64,000 bases of DNA from contig NZ_AUGK01000003.1 in the NCBI RefSeq assembly GCF_000422625.1, forward strand, positions 62,001 through 126,000, read 5' to 3'. How positions within the stretch are numbered: position 1 is the stretch's first letter; every line of letters starts with the position of its first letter. The position numbers and the translations under genes are program-made. This document shows, piece by piece, positions 34,455 through 42,513 of this stretch. Origin of the DNA: Adlercreutzia mucosicola DSM 19490. GTDB lineage: Bacteria; Actinomycetota; Coriobacteriia; Coriobacteriales; Eggerthellaceae. The notes under the pieces were generated by a model. The model made no database searches, was not told where the DNA came from, and saw nothing but the letters and a program-made list of their open reading frames with translations.

Positions 34455-35149
34455 CAGCGATTTCCCTCGGGGAGGTCGAAGCGGTACCCCTCGCCGCGCA
34501 CCGTCTTGAAGTAAACGGGATGGGCCGGGTCATCCTCAAGTTTGGAGCGAAGCCAGCTCATATGGACGGAGACCGTCTGCGGCTCCACCTCGGCAAAGGC
34601 GCCCCACACCTTCGCCAGAAGGGTGTCGCGGCTGAGGCTCTTGCCGGCATTGCCCATGAGGGCGGATGCAAGCTGGAACTCCCGGGGCGACAGGGCAATC
34701 AGCCGTCCGTCCTTCCGGATGGTCTTGGCCCTGCCGTCAAGCTCGAACGGGCCGATGGAGAGCACCGCCTCATCGGCTCCGCTTTTCCGCTCGGGCCTCA
34801 TCATGAGCGCCTTCGCCTGGGCGAGCATTTCCCGGAGGCTGAATGGCTTGGAAAGGTAGGCGTCGCCCCCTTCCTCCAGGGCGCGGATGCGCGCGTCGGG
34901 CTCGATGCGCGCCGAGGCGAACACCACGGGCACCCCGCTGCGCTCGCGCAGGTTGCGGCAGAGGGCGTAGCCGTCGTCGCCCGGAAGGTTCACGTCCACC
35001 ATCAGGCAATCGAAGACGGCGCTGGTCAAAAGATCGTACGCCTCCTCGGCGCTTCCGGCGATATCGGCCGCAATGCCGTCCGCCTCGAACGCGCGGCGCA
35101 TCAGCTGCGCCAATTCGCCTTCGTCCTCAACAATCAAAACCCTTTTCAT
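34454..35149 (-). CDS. OmpR-family response regulator
   Basis: A 231-residue regulator. The receiver domain has the acidic pair in VEDE (8-10), the phospho-acceptor D52 in LMVDVNLPGDDG, and the conserved Lys in YLSKPF (about 101). The C-terminal winged helix (about 128-226) has the usual LSPREFQLASALM, TVSVHMSWLRSKLEDDP and TVRGEGYRF. It heads the operon for the kinase and ABC exporter and probably activates its own promoter in 35150-35486. A 63-bp remnant of a close homologue lies at 36794-36856. Confidence 0.95.
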   Translation of the reverse strand: MKRVLIVEDEGELAQLMRRAFEADGIAADIAGSAEEAYDLLTSAVFDCLMVDVNLPGDDGYALCRNLRERSGVPVVFASARIEPDARIRALEEGGDAYLSKPFSLREMLAQAKALMMRPERKSGADEAVLSIGPFELDGRAKTIRKDGRLIALSPREFQLASALMGNAGKSLSRDTLLAKVWGAFAEVEPQTVSVHMSWLRSKLEDDPAHPVYFKTVRGEGYRFDLPEGNR

Positions 35150-35486
35150 GATTATTCCTGCCCGCCCTGCTTGAAATGCTTTTTGACAAAATCCCTTTAC
35201 GCCATTCTACTGCCTCAAGCAGTAAGAGACTTGCGACGCGGCAGTAATCACAGGAGCTATTGCGAACGTTCCGAACGATTCGCCCGTCAATGCCCTTCAG
35301 ACGACGGTGGATCAGACCTAATGTCAGCCCTATCGGGTTACGTCATGAAAATATCCTTGGAATGAGATTTTACGTCCTTAAAATGTCCTAATGGCAAGAA
35401 AATCAGGATGAAGCACTATAATGGAGCATCATGACAAATAGGCCTGTAGCCGAAAACGCCATCACAAAACATGACTGGAGGCGATC
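35150..35486. other. Divergent intergenic region
   Basis: This region separates the response regulator operon (leftward) from the DUF4143 ATPase gene (rightward). TATAAT at 35417-35422 is a likely -10 for the rightward gene. A partly palindromic GCGAACGTTCCGAACGATTCGC-like block lies near 35260-35282. No gene is supported. Confidence 0.5.
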
Positions 35487-36785
35487 ATGCGTCGATTCCT
35501 CATGGCAGATCTTTTGGAATGGAGAGACTCGCCACACCGCAAGCCGCTTGTGCTCAACGGAGCCAGACAGGTAGGAAAAACATGGCTTTTGCAAGAGTTC
35601 GGAAAAGCAGCGTTTAAAAACGTCGCATACGTCTCCTTCGACAACAACCCGCAATTGGCCTCATTATTTGACAATGGATATGATCTTGCGCAAATCCTGT
35701 TGGGGATCCAGGCCGAATCACGGCAAAAGGTCACGCAAGAAGACACCCTCATCATCTTCGACGAGATTCAAGAGTGCCCAAAAGCGCTTACATCACTGAA
35801 ATATTTCCATGAACAAATGCCCGGACAGGCAATAGCGGCCGCCGGGTCTCTGCTCGGAATCACGATTCATGAGGGCACCGGATATCCCGTAGGCAAAGTA
35901 ACCACATTGGACCTCTACCCCTTGAGCTTTCGGGAGTTCTTAGATGCCACAAACGAGAGCGCTTTACGCGAATTAGTTGATTCGGGGGATTGGAAGCTCA
36001 TAGATTCATTTAAAGAAAAGCTAACATCGCTTCTGCGGCAATACTATTTTGTCGGTGGGATGCCTGAGGTTGTATCGCGGTTCGCTGAATCTGCCGACCT
36101 TAGCGAGGTTCGCCAAGTCCAGAAGGAGATCCTTCAAGGATATGAGCGAGACGTCTCCAAACATCTTAGTCGAACTGAAACCGAGTATACGCTTGCAGCT
36201 TGGAACTCCCTTCCGGCCCAGCTGAGCAAGGAGAATAAGAAGTACATCTTCGGACACATCAAATCGGGCGCTCGCGCAAAGAACTACCATGCCGCCATAA
36301 CATGGCTCACTAAATCCGGACTCGTTTTGAAAGTACCGCGCGTCACAAAACCCGGAGTCCCCCTCTCGGCATATACGAATTCCGCTTTCAAGCTTTTTGC
36401 TTTGGATGTCGGTTTGTTGGGCGCAATGTCGGGGTTGGACGAACGCAGCATCTTAGGGGGGAACCTGCTCTTCACTGAATTCAAAGGCGCGTTCGCAGAA
36501 CAATTCGTGTGCCAGCAACTCATAGCAGAATGCGGGTTGACCCCGTTTTACTGGTCGGCAGAAAACTCGCGCGGCGAGATTGACTTCGTGGTTCAAAAAA
36601 ATGGCATCACGTATCCGATCGAAGTCAAAGCAGAAGAGAACTTGAAATCAAAGAGCCTGCGTGCGTTTTGCGAGAAATACAAAGGTATGCAGGCGCGGAG
36701 ATTCAGTCTGTCCGGGCATCGCGATGAGGGTTGGATGCAAAATATACCTCTTTATGCAATCGCCCCTTTTGCGAATTGGAAATGA
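35487..36785 (+). CDS. AAA ATPase with DUF4143 domain
   Basis: A 432-residue protein of the archaeal/bacterial AAA-DUF4143 group. Walker A is GARQVGKT (25-32) and Walker B LIIFDEIQE (88-96). A winged-helix segment follows (about 230-290). The C-terminal DUF4143 part has a PD-(D/E)xK-like arrangement (RGEIDFVV then YPIEVKAEE), suggesting nucleic-acid processing. The role is unknown for the family; members are common in mobile and defence regions. The gene is markedly more AT-rich than its neighbours, which suggests recent transfer. GGAGG precedes the ATG. A distant second member is at 48119-49288. Confidence 0.9.
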   Translation: MRRFLMADLLEWRDSPHRKPLVLNGARQVGKTWLLQEFGKAAFKNVAYVSFDNNPQLASLFDNGYDLAQILLGIQAESRQKVTQEDTLIIFDEIQECPKALTSLKYFHEQMPGQAIAAAGSLLGITIHEGTGYPVGKVTTLDLYPLSFREFLDATNESALRELVDSGDWKLIDSFKEKLTSLLRQYYFVGGMPEVVSRFAESADLSEVRQVQKEILQGYERDVSKHLSRTETEYTLAAWNSLPAQLSKENKKYIFGHIKSGARAKNYHAAITWLTKSGLVLKVPRVTKPGVPLSAYTNSAFKLFALDVGLLGAMSGLDERSILGGNLLFTEFKGAFAEQFVCQQLIAECGLTPFYWSAENSRGEIDFVVQKNGITYPIEVKAEENLKSKSLRAFCEKYKGMQARRFSLSGHRDEGWMQNIPLYAIAPFANWK

Positions 36786-36793
36786 CAACCTAA

Positions 36794-36856
36794 GGCGGAT
36801 GCGCGCATCGGGTTCGATGCGCGCTGAGGCGAACACCACGGGCACTCCGCCGCGAA
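36794..36856 (-). pseudogene. 63-bp remnant of an OmpR-type regulator gene
   Basis: This short block is nearly identical to part of the response regulator gene at about 34878-34940, with roughly five mismatches. It encodes the same GVPVVFASARIEPDARIR segment of a receiver domain. Nothing else of the gene is present. It shows that a related two-component gene once stood here or that a fragment was copied. Confidence 0.8.
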
Positions 36857-36862
36857 ACAGCG

Positions 36863-37204
36863 TTAGTGCACGATGGCGGTGATGAACGTGATAAGCCCGA
36901 GGACGATGCCGGGGATGTTGGCGACGATGATGGGGATGTCGCGCTTGGGCTTCATGAAGCCGTAGATGGTCCACATGGTGCAGTTGAAGAACGCGCAGAG
37001 CGGCTGCCACGGGCTGCCGGGGTTGCCGCCGAGGTTGTTGGCGATCTGCGTGAGGTAGGACACGTACATGATCACCGAGAGGACGGAGGCAATGCGGCCG
37101 ACAACGGCGACGATATCTTTCTTCTCGTGCTGCTTACGCTGGACTTTCTCGGATACGGGCTGGCTGATGATGGGCTTTGCTACGGTATGGCTGATCGAAG
37201 ACAT
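36863..37204 (-). CDS. SemiSWEET sugar transporter
   Basis: A 113-residue membrane protein of the MtN3/SWEET superfamily. It has one triple-helix bundle: helices at about residues 31-52, 67-84 and 88-110. The signature ...YLTQIANNLGGNPGSPWQPL... keeps the helix-1 motif, with TQ replacing the usual PQ, and the conserved Asn in PIIVANIPGIVLG. Such half-transporters dimerise to move sugars by facilitated diffusion. GAAAGGAGG precedes the ATG at 37204. It stands alone between a regulator-gene scar and the XRE module. Confidence 0.88.
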   Translation of the reverse strand: MSSISHTVAKPIISQPVSEKVQRKQHEKKDIVAVVGRIASVLSVIMYVSYLTQIANNLGGNPGSPWQPLCAFFNCTMWTIYGFMKPKRDIPIIVANIPGIVLGLITFITAIVH

Positions 37205-37462
37205 AGCTTCCTCCTTTCGTTTTCCGTCCCTTTACCGTAGCGATTGCGGAAAAGAGCCGAAAGGGGCCGCCCCGGAGCCGAAACCGGCCTTTTACACCGC
37301 CGTAGGATTTCCGTAACGGGAAGCCGAGGGCGTGAGCTCCGCCTCGCTAGCCGGTTCTTTACCGTGCTGATCCTTTCGGACCGGCCGTCGCAAAATCGCG
37401 TTACAAGAGCGGCAGTCAACCGTCGGTTGATTTAACGGCGGGCAAAGTCAATCTCCTCTCGC

Positions 37463-37491
37463 TTGCTGCGGCATTTTGGCGCAGAGATAAT
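37463..37491 (+). promoter_or_regulatory. Promoter of XRE module B
   Basis: TTGCTG (37463-37468), exactly 17 bases, GATAAT (37486-37491), ending 23 bases before the ATG at 37515. Upstream, TCAACC-GTC-GGTTGA (37416-37430) is a perfect palindrome that may be an operator. The remainder of the 310-bp gap shows no gene. Confidence 0.65.
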
Positions 37492-37514
37492 GAGAGGTGT
37501 CGAAAGGACTGCCA

Positions 37515-38660
37515 ATGAACCGCCTCTCTTTATCTGACCATATCCTGGAAGAGCGCATCCGCAACCATCTTACGCAGGAGGAACTTGCCTGCCGACTCGG
37601 CGTGTCGAAAGCGGCCGTATCGAAATGGGAATGCGGCCAAAGCTTGCCCGACATCGCCCTTGTGCCCCAGATAGCCTCCCTTTTCTCTGTAACCTTGGAC
37701 GACTTGTTCGGGTACAAACCCCTGGCAAGCGAGGAAAAGCGGGAGGAGGTCACGGAGCGGCTGCAAGCGTTGCTGGCGGAGGATCCTGCCCAGGCTGCTG
37801 CGTATGCCGAGCGGCAGTCTGCCCGGTACTGGTCCGACCCTGAGCTCCTCAAGGCTATTGGCCTCGCGCTCTATGTGAAAGCGATAGAGCCGAGCGCCTC
37901 AGATGAGGCGAATTGCCCCGAACCCGCATCGCACGTGGCCAATCTCGCTGAGAGGATCTTGCGCCGTGTGCTGCAGCTCGACCCAGACGGCCCCTCCACA
38001 GACTTCGTTTTGCAAGCGCTCTGCATATTGCTCGCGTCCGAGGGGAGGGAGGGGCAAGCAGATGAACTTATTGGGAAGATGGTTCCCGCTAAGCCGAACA
38101 CGGCAGCAATCATTCTCGCGGGCATCGCCATAAGAGCAGGGAACCCGAAGGGGGCCGAGATTGCGCTCAAGCGCCAGCTCCTCTTTTCGCTCCTCGAAGT
38201 TGCCAGCTGCGCGCAGGCTTTGGCCGGGGTCGAGGGTGTAAGCGCCGAGGAGCTCGAAGATATCCTTGTTCTCGCGGCAGCCATTCAAGCGCCGAATGGG
38301 TTTGAGGCGCTCTCCCCGACGCTCGTCCCGATCATTCGGATCGCGTTGGCGACGCAGCTCGTGGAATCGGGAGATGGCGACCGCGCGCTGGACGAGTTGG
38401 AACGGTTCGTCGAAGACCTGGAGCGCTGCTGCGAGACGTTTGAGAACCCGCAGAACCCGCCTTTCTTCAAACCCGTCGACGAGTTCTTGTGGCAGAACGG
38501 AGACGAGAAGGCGGATGAGGCGAGGGGAGAGGCTGCGGCATCGCTACGCTCGTCCTTCGTGAGCAGCATCACATCGAACGAGAGTTGGGGCACGCTTCGC
38601 GGCAACCCAAGGTTTGATGCGGTCGTGCGCCGTCTGGAGGAAGAGGAGGTCTCCGTATGA
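37515..38660 (+). CDS. XRE-family regulator with long helical C-terminal domain (module B)
   Basis: A 381-residue paralogue of the 19431 protein. The HTH (residues about 8-68) includes LTQEELACRLGVSKAAVSKWE, SLPDIALVPQIASLF and TLDDLFGYKP. The C-terminal ~310 residues are helical repeats, with ARYWSDPELLKAIGLALYVK matching VRYWSCVEVLFYIGMALYGQ in module A. The ATG at 37515 has GAAAGG upstream. Its stop overlaps the start of the small hydrophobic gene by ATGA. It probably binds DNA, and a peptide or protein partner through the helical repeats; targets are unknown. Confidence 0.85.
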   Translation: MNRLSLSDHILEERIRNHLTQEELACRLGVSKAAVSKWECGQSLPDIALVPQIASLFSVTLDDLFGYKPLASEEKREEVTERLQALLAEDPAQAAAYAERQSARYWSDPELLKAIGLALYVKAIEPSASDEANCPEPASHVANLAERILRRVLQLDPDGPSTDFVLQALCILLASEGREGQADELIGKMVPAKPNTAAIILAGIAIRAGNPKGAEIALKRQLLFSLLEVASCAQALAGVEGVSAEELEDILVLAAAIQAPNGFEALSPTLVPIIRIALATQLVESGDGDRALDELERFVEDLERCCETFENPQNPPFFKPVDEFLWQNGDEKADEARGEAAASLRSSFVSSITSNESWGTLRGNPRFDAVVRRLEEEEVSV

Positions 38661-39001
38661 GCGCCGTCGATTTGGTCTTGAGATACGCGATCATTTCGGT
38701 CGCCTTCCAGCTTGCTTGCGCCTGGGTGCACGCCTTCCAGTCGCCTTGGCCCCTGGTCGATGCCTTCGAGCTTGCGCCAACCGTAGAGGATCAGGTGTTC
38801 AAGTCGCTGGGCATTCGCTTCGATCCTCCGACGCTTGGCATGCGCCAAGACACGGCGTTTTACTCCGTGGCCTCTTTAATCGCGGCGGCAAGGGCCTTCG
38901 GGTCGTCCACGCTCACGCCGATGGCGCGTACGCGTTTCGCGCCCAAGAGTGTTCGAACCTCCACGGGGCTCTTCGTCACCAGCCATGCGTCGGGATGGTA
39001 G
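38657..39001 (+). CDS. Small hydrophobic partner of XRE regulator (module B)
   Basis: A 114-residue protein coupled to the regulator by a 4-base overlap. Residues 1-50 (LRYAIISVAFQLACAWVHAF, PWPLVDAFELAPTVEDQVFKSLG) align with the module A partner. A second hydrophobic stretch (FYSVASLIAAARAFG) follows. From 38860 on, the frame overlaps the 3-prime end of the convergent gene by 142 bases, so the C-terminal ~45 residues may be an overrun created when the two genes were joined. Function unknown. Confidence 0.6.
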   Translation: MSAVDLVLRYAIISVAFQLACAWVHAFQSPWPLVDAFELAPTVEDQVFKSLGIRFDPPTLGMRQDTAFYSVASLIAAARAFGSSTLTPMARTRFAPKSVRTSTGLFVTSHASGW

Positions 39002-39861
39002 AACGTGCCGTAGTTGAGCCTGTCCGATTCCTCGATAGGCCCAAGTTCGTTATCCGAAAGTGCGACCATCTCGATATTGGAGACGGGGATGACGACCTCC
39101 ATCTGAATGCCGCATTCCAGACGAACGGAGCCTTTTCCGACCACGATGGGGCGCAGTATGCGGGCGCGCGCGTCGCCCATGAGCCAAACGGCCGCATAAG
39201 CGGAAAGTGCCGTAATGACGATAGCGGCCGGAACGCTCCACTGTGACACCAGGAGGTGCACCGCGACGATCTCCACGGGGAACGCGAGCGCAAGGCCGAG
39301 TATCATGTTCATGTAACCGCCGGCGTTGTGGTAGCTGAACTCCCGCTCGCTTGGCAGCGCGTAGGGCTTCTTTCGCCACGAGAGCAGCGCGTAGTGCCAA
39401 ACGCTCAGCTCGGCTGCCGTCATGCTAGCGGCGGCATCTTTGCGGACGAGGTAGAGCATTGTCTCCCTGAACCAGACCATGGGATCGGGGCTCTTCGCCT
39501 TGGCGGTTTTGAAAGTGCGGGCGATCTTCAGGCATTCCCGCGCGGCGATGGCGAGCTCTACGGGAATCAACGCGGAGAGCAGGGCCGGCAGGATACCTGC
39601 ATCTGGCGCTCCGAGCGCGAGTGCGCTCAGCGCATAACCGAGCCAGATAACGGGAATGACCGAGAGCAGCGTGAGCCTTCTCGGCCTAACCACGAGAAGA
39701 TAGAACCCAAGCGGTATTCCCACCATGAAATCAAGCGGCAGGGCGATGCCCTCGATGTGGCTAGGTATGCGCGGCGCGGAGATGACGCCGTAGGTGTAGA
39801 GAACGAGATCCAGCAAGCAAAAACTGATCAAGCTCAATCGCTGCCTTCTTGCTGCATCCAT
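38860..39861 (-). CDS. Membrane protein with C-terminal PH-like region, unknown family
   Basis: A 333-residue protein. There are several membrane helices (about residues 10-28, 40-60, 62-78, 82-102, and a pair at about 185-235), then a ~100-residue soluble C-terminal part beginning LRPIVVGKGSVRLECGIQMEVVIPVSNIEMV, which looks like a bPH-type beta domain. GGAGGGAG precedes the ATG. The promoter region contains the same palindrome (39882-39902) as the methyltransferase operon at 41111-41127, so the two units are probably co-regulated. The 3-prime end overlaps the module B small gene. Confidence 0.75.
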   Translation of the reverse strand: MDAARRQRLSLISFCLLDLVLYTYGVISAPRIPSHIEGIALPLDFMVGIPLGFYLLVVRPRRLTLLSVIPVIWLGYALSALALGAPDAGILPALLSALIPVELAIAARECLKIARTFKTAKAKSPDPMVWFRETMLYLVRKDAAASMTAAELSVWHYALLSWRKKPYALPSEREFSYHNAGGYMNMILGLALAFPVEIVAVHLLVSQWSVPAAIVITALSAYAAVWLMGDARARILRPIVVGKGSVRLECGIQMEVVIPVSNIEMVALSDNELGPIEESDRLNYGTFYHPDAWLVTKSPVEVRTLLGAKRVRAIGVSVDDPKALAAAIKEATE

Positions 39862-39881
39862 CTCTTCTCCCTCCTTGCTTC

Positions 39882-39902
39882 ACTGGGACAAATTATCTCA
39901 GT
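39882..39902. promoter_or_regulatory. Palindromic operator, copy 1
   Basis: TGGGACAAATTATCTCA (39884-39900) with flanking AC/GT, an imperfect palindrome in the leader of the 39861 gene. Downstream (plus strand) the block GCTCTGAACTGG (39904-39915) is also shared with copy 2 at 41111-41127. About 45 bp are similar in total. Confidence 0.75.
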
Positions 39903-39929
39903 TGCTCTGAACTGGTGATTCTTCGCCGA

Positions 39930-40490
39930 TTACATCGGCTTCAGGTTTCGATTGAGCCTGTCAACCATCCAAGCGAGACGCTTCTCGCGACCAGCGTCGG
40001 TCTTTGCATCAAGGTAGGCCCTCGTGTAGGTCTTCCTCACCGAAGGCGACATGCCGAGGAAGTTCGCGTGCGCCTTCTCATAGGGCTCAAGAATCTGCGC
40101 GATACGCTCGATGTCCTCGTCGGTGATGCCAGGAGCCTTCGGAGCATCCCACTGTCCGTTGGCCTTCGCTTCCTCGATCTTCGAGCGCCCATGCTCAGTC
40201 ATGAGTCCGCGCTTCTCAAGCTTGGCTACGAGCTTCTTGTTCTTCTCAGACCACTTGCTGTTGAGCCTACGTTGAGAGAAGTACTTGCGATAAGAGACGT
40301 CGTCGATCTTCTGCATCTGCCCGTCGATCCAGCCAAAGCAGAGCGCTTCTTCCAGGGCTTCCGATGCCTTGAGCGTCTTGGGGCCTCCTGCCTTGCCGAA
40401 GATGAGCCAGACACCATCGTCGGAAGACGCATTGCCTTGCAGCCATTTTCTGAACTCGCCCCTGTCGGCGAATCGCAAATCCTCGCTCAC
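39930..40490 (-). CDS. YdeI/OmpD-associated family protein
   Basis: A 186-residue protein resembling the YdeI-type (bacteriocin-protection, YdeI/OmpD-associated) family. The N-terminal part has FRKWLQGNASSDDGVWLIF and the conserved ALCFGWIDGQMQKIDD...YRKYFSQRR block. The C-terminal part has the helical ...RLAWMVDRLNRNLKPM ending. The biochemical role is unknown. The GTG at 40490 is the start: it overlaps the methyltransferase stop as GTGA and has AGGAGG upstream. Cotranscribed with the methyltransferase. Confidence 0.8.
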   Translation of the reverse strand: MSEDLRFADRGEFRKWLQGNASSDDGVWLIFGKAGGPKTLKASEALEEALCFGWIDGQMQKIDDVSYRKYFSQRRLNSKWSEKNKKLVAKLEKRGLMTEHGRSKIEEAKANGQWDAPKAPGITDEDIERIAQILEPYEKAHANFLGMSPSVRKTYTRAYLDAKTDAGREKRLAWMVDRLNRNLKPM

Positions 40491-41089
40491 GCTTGCCTCC
40501 TGCCTACAACACAATACGCCCTTCCGTCCATGATGGACTTGATTTGAACGGTAAAGCCCGCAATCTCCGCAGCCGAAACAACCTCTTGTTCCGTACGCAT
40601 CCTATAGCCGAACTGAGTGTGAGAGTAGGATTCGAGGGCTCGGTTCGTGTAATGAGTGCTGGTGAAGATGCCCTCGGGTTTGAGCACGCGAGCAATCTCC
40701 TCGAAGCCCGACGCCAGATCCTCCCAGAAGTAAATCGTGTTGATTGTTAGAGCCTTGTCGACTGTTGCGTCTTCGAGTGGCGTATCGTCAACCGGACAGC
40801 GAAGGAGCTCCACGTTCGTTCCGGCAAGCCGACGTTTCGCGATCTCAAGCGCATCTTCCGAGATATCGGTTCCTATCAAATGGCAATCACACGCATGGGC
40901 GATCCGCTCCAACATGATCCCGTTGCCGCAGCCTATGTCAAGTATGATGTCGTCGTTTCGAGGACGAAGGAGCCTCTCTGTCTCTTCGTACATCTGCGCG
41001 TTCTGACGGTTCATGACGGCCATAACGATGCGCCCGCCTATACCACGGGGGTTGGCGAACTGCTTGGCGATGTACTCGTTGATAGACAT
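40487..41089 (-). CDS. Class I SAM-dependent methyltransferase
   Basis: A 200-residue cytosolic enzyme. Motif I is ILDIGCGNG (about residues 49-57) with the acidic GTDISEDAL strand, then a proline-type post-I region and VDKALTINTIYFWED (motif II area) followed by ARVLKPEGIF (motif III). This is the UbiE/COQ5-like Methyltransf_11 fold. The substrate is unknown. The ATG at 41089 follows GAGGAAAG; an upstream in-frame ATG at 41128 lies within the operator and is rejected. First gene of a two-gene operon. Confidence 0.88.
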   Translation of the reverse strand: MSINEYIAKQFANPRGIGGRIVMAVMNRQNAQMYEETERLLRPRNDDIILDIGCGNGIMLERIAHACDCHLIGTDISEDALEIAKRRLAGTNVELLRCPVDDTPLEDATVDKALTINTIYFWEDLASGFEEIARVLKPEGIFTSTHYTNRALESYSHTQFGYRMRTEQEVVSAAEIAGFTVQIKSIMDGRAYCVVGRRQA

Positions 41090-41110
41090 TCTGGTCTTTC
41101 CTCGTTCCAC

Positions 41111-41127
41111 TGAGACAAATTGTCCCA
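41111..41127. promoter_or_regulatory. Palindromic operator, copy 2
   Basis: TGAGACAAATTGTCCCA: 8-1-8 palindrome with one mismatch, 22 bases before the methyltransferase ATG. The block GCTCTGAACTGG (41131-41142) follows as in copy 1 at 39882-39902. Binding here would block the promoter of the methyltransferase/YdeI operon. Confidence 0.75.
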
Positions 41128-41161
41128 TTAGCTCTGAACTGGTATTTCTTCGTGAAAACGG

Positions 41162-41507
41162 CTAGTCGGCAGTTTTGGCGTCCTTGACCGCGTTGGCCAA
41201 CGCGCGAAGAGACGCGAGCGCGTCTTGCCAACTGACTGACTCAGCGAAGGCGTTTGCCGCCTGATATCGGCTCCAGTGCCCCTCCATCATCTCGCTTTGC
41301 GCAAGCAGGTCTATCATCTCGTCGCTCCGGTCGAGCTGCCACGAGCATGCCTCCCTTGATAACGAAGTCATCGCGATAATCGGACACGGACAGTCTCTCA
41401 AGCAGGCGCTCCATGGCGTAGTGACGAAGGAGCATCTGTGCCGTGGCGCCATCTCCTTTGGCGCGATTTCTGATGAGGTCTTTGATTCTCCTGGCTCCTG
41501 TGATCAC
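41162..41507 (-). pseudogene. AbiEii-type nucleotidyltransferase toxin, internally deleted
   Basis: It starts with GTG at 41507, overlapping the AbiEi stop (GTGA). It reads ARRIKDLIRNRAKGDGATAQ, LLRHYAMERLLERLSVSDY and the AbiEii strand DDFVIKGGMLVAA, then loses homology at about 41340. The C-terminal end (WSRYQAANAFAESVSWQDALASLRALANAV) is in another frame. A normal AbiEii has about 280-300 residues with a GSxxxRxTxDID-like catalytic motif; that centre is absent. The toxin is therefore inactive, while the antitoxin gene upstream is intact. Confidence 0.85.
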
Positions 41508-42103
41508 AACGCCACCTCCATTACCTCGTAAACGCGGGATTCGATGTTCATCGCACGCGCGTAGGCAGACAGGCGCGCGAGGTTCTTGTCCTTTGATCGC
41601 GCGTAGTCGCGGATCGCCTGTCGGAACACTGCCGGATCGAAAGCAGTACGCTTGCGGATGAGGTCGCAGATAGTGCGCTCCTTGTCGTAGGCCCTCACTT
41701 TGGCACCGCTCGGCGTTTCGACCTCCGCGAGTCCCATCTCGTACCACTCCGGCTTCGTGTAGTAGATGCGCACGCCTTGGGCCTTCAGGGGGCCGGCGTT
41801 GTAGCCCGAGTCAACCGTGACCGAGATCGGCATCGGTTCTCGGTCGGTCAGGTCATGGAGGTAGAGCGCCGATTCATGGGAGAACGCGGCTTTAGGGAAG
41901 CGCTTCTGGAGGAGCGCCATTTCGTCCGGGAATACATCAGGATCAATGTAGACCCCACGCGATGCTCGCTCAAGGCCGTGTCTGCGGACGTAGTCGGAGA
42001 AGGCCGGGCGCGTGGCCCCTGCCTCTTGCGCCTCGGCAGAGGTTATGATCCCCGCGTTGGCTTCGAGGATAGAATTCAGTGTCTTGTCGTATTTGGTAAT
42101 CAT
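41504..42103 (-). CDS. AbiEi-type antitoxin (type IV toxin-antitoxin)
   Basis: A 199-residue protein. The N-terminal winged helix (NAGIITSAEAQEAGATRPAFSDYVRRHGLERASRGVYI, about 14-53) is the AbiEi_4 DNA-binding domain. The C-terminal domain (AFSHESALYLHDLTDREP, VTVDSGYN, TICDLIRKR) is the part that counters the toxin. AbiEi represses its own operon and neutralises a nucleotidyltransferase toxin in phage abortive infection. There is no clear ribosome site before the ATG at 42103. The partner toxin gene is damaged, so the antitoxin is orphaned. Confidence 0.9.
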   Translation of the reverse strand: MITKYDKTLNSILEANAGIITSAEAQEAGATRPAFSDYVRRHGLERASRGVYIDPDVFPDEMALLQKRFPKAAFSHESALYLHDLTDREPMPISVTVDSGYNAGPLKAQGVRIYYTKPEWYEMGLAEVETPSGAKVRAYDKERTICDLIRKRTAFDPAVFRQAIRDYARSKDKNLARLSAYARAMNIESRVYEVMEVAL

Positions 42104-42513
42104 TTTACAATCACGCTGACATTCTAATACATATTCAGCATGTTTGTAAAATATAGTTCAGTAGGTACCTGGCCGGTAAGTTCGGTTATTCATTTGACAG
42201 ATCTTTGTCGTGCGAATCATTTCGCCCCGGCAATCGCAGGGGTCCAGAACGCCCTCATGCCGAATTTGCGCCCCTTCGTCGCACGCCCATCTTCCTCCCC
42301 TTCCGAACAGATTAGACTCCTTCAAGTATAACCATCGCGCAAGGATATGTCCTTTGGAGCGCGATGCCTAGGGTTTCTTCTGCATGCTTTGCAATGTTAA
42401 GCTATGCTGCTGGTTCGGGCGTGATGCGTGGTCGCGCCCAGCCAATATTCGCACGGGATATGAGAGGACGCGCCCTCTCCTGCCCGGTAACCTGGATGCG
42501 AAAGGAGGCGTGG
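42104..42513. other. Divergent intergenic region between AbiEi and AraC genes
   Basis: The left part is AT-rich (TTCTAATACATATT, TTTGTAAAATATAG) and probably carries the AbiE promoter and antitoxin-binding sites, though I cannot define them. The right part is GC-rich and holds a small hairpin (GAGAGG-ACGCG-CCTCTC near 42463-42480). No gene is supported. Confidence 0.5.

Noticed and set aside
38860-39001. Treating the 142-base overlap as a programmed overlapping gene
   Set aside because: Only the first part of the module B small protein is conserved with module A; an overrun at a junction is simpler.
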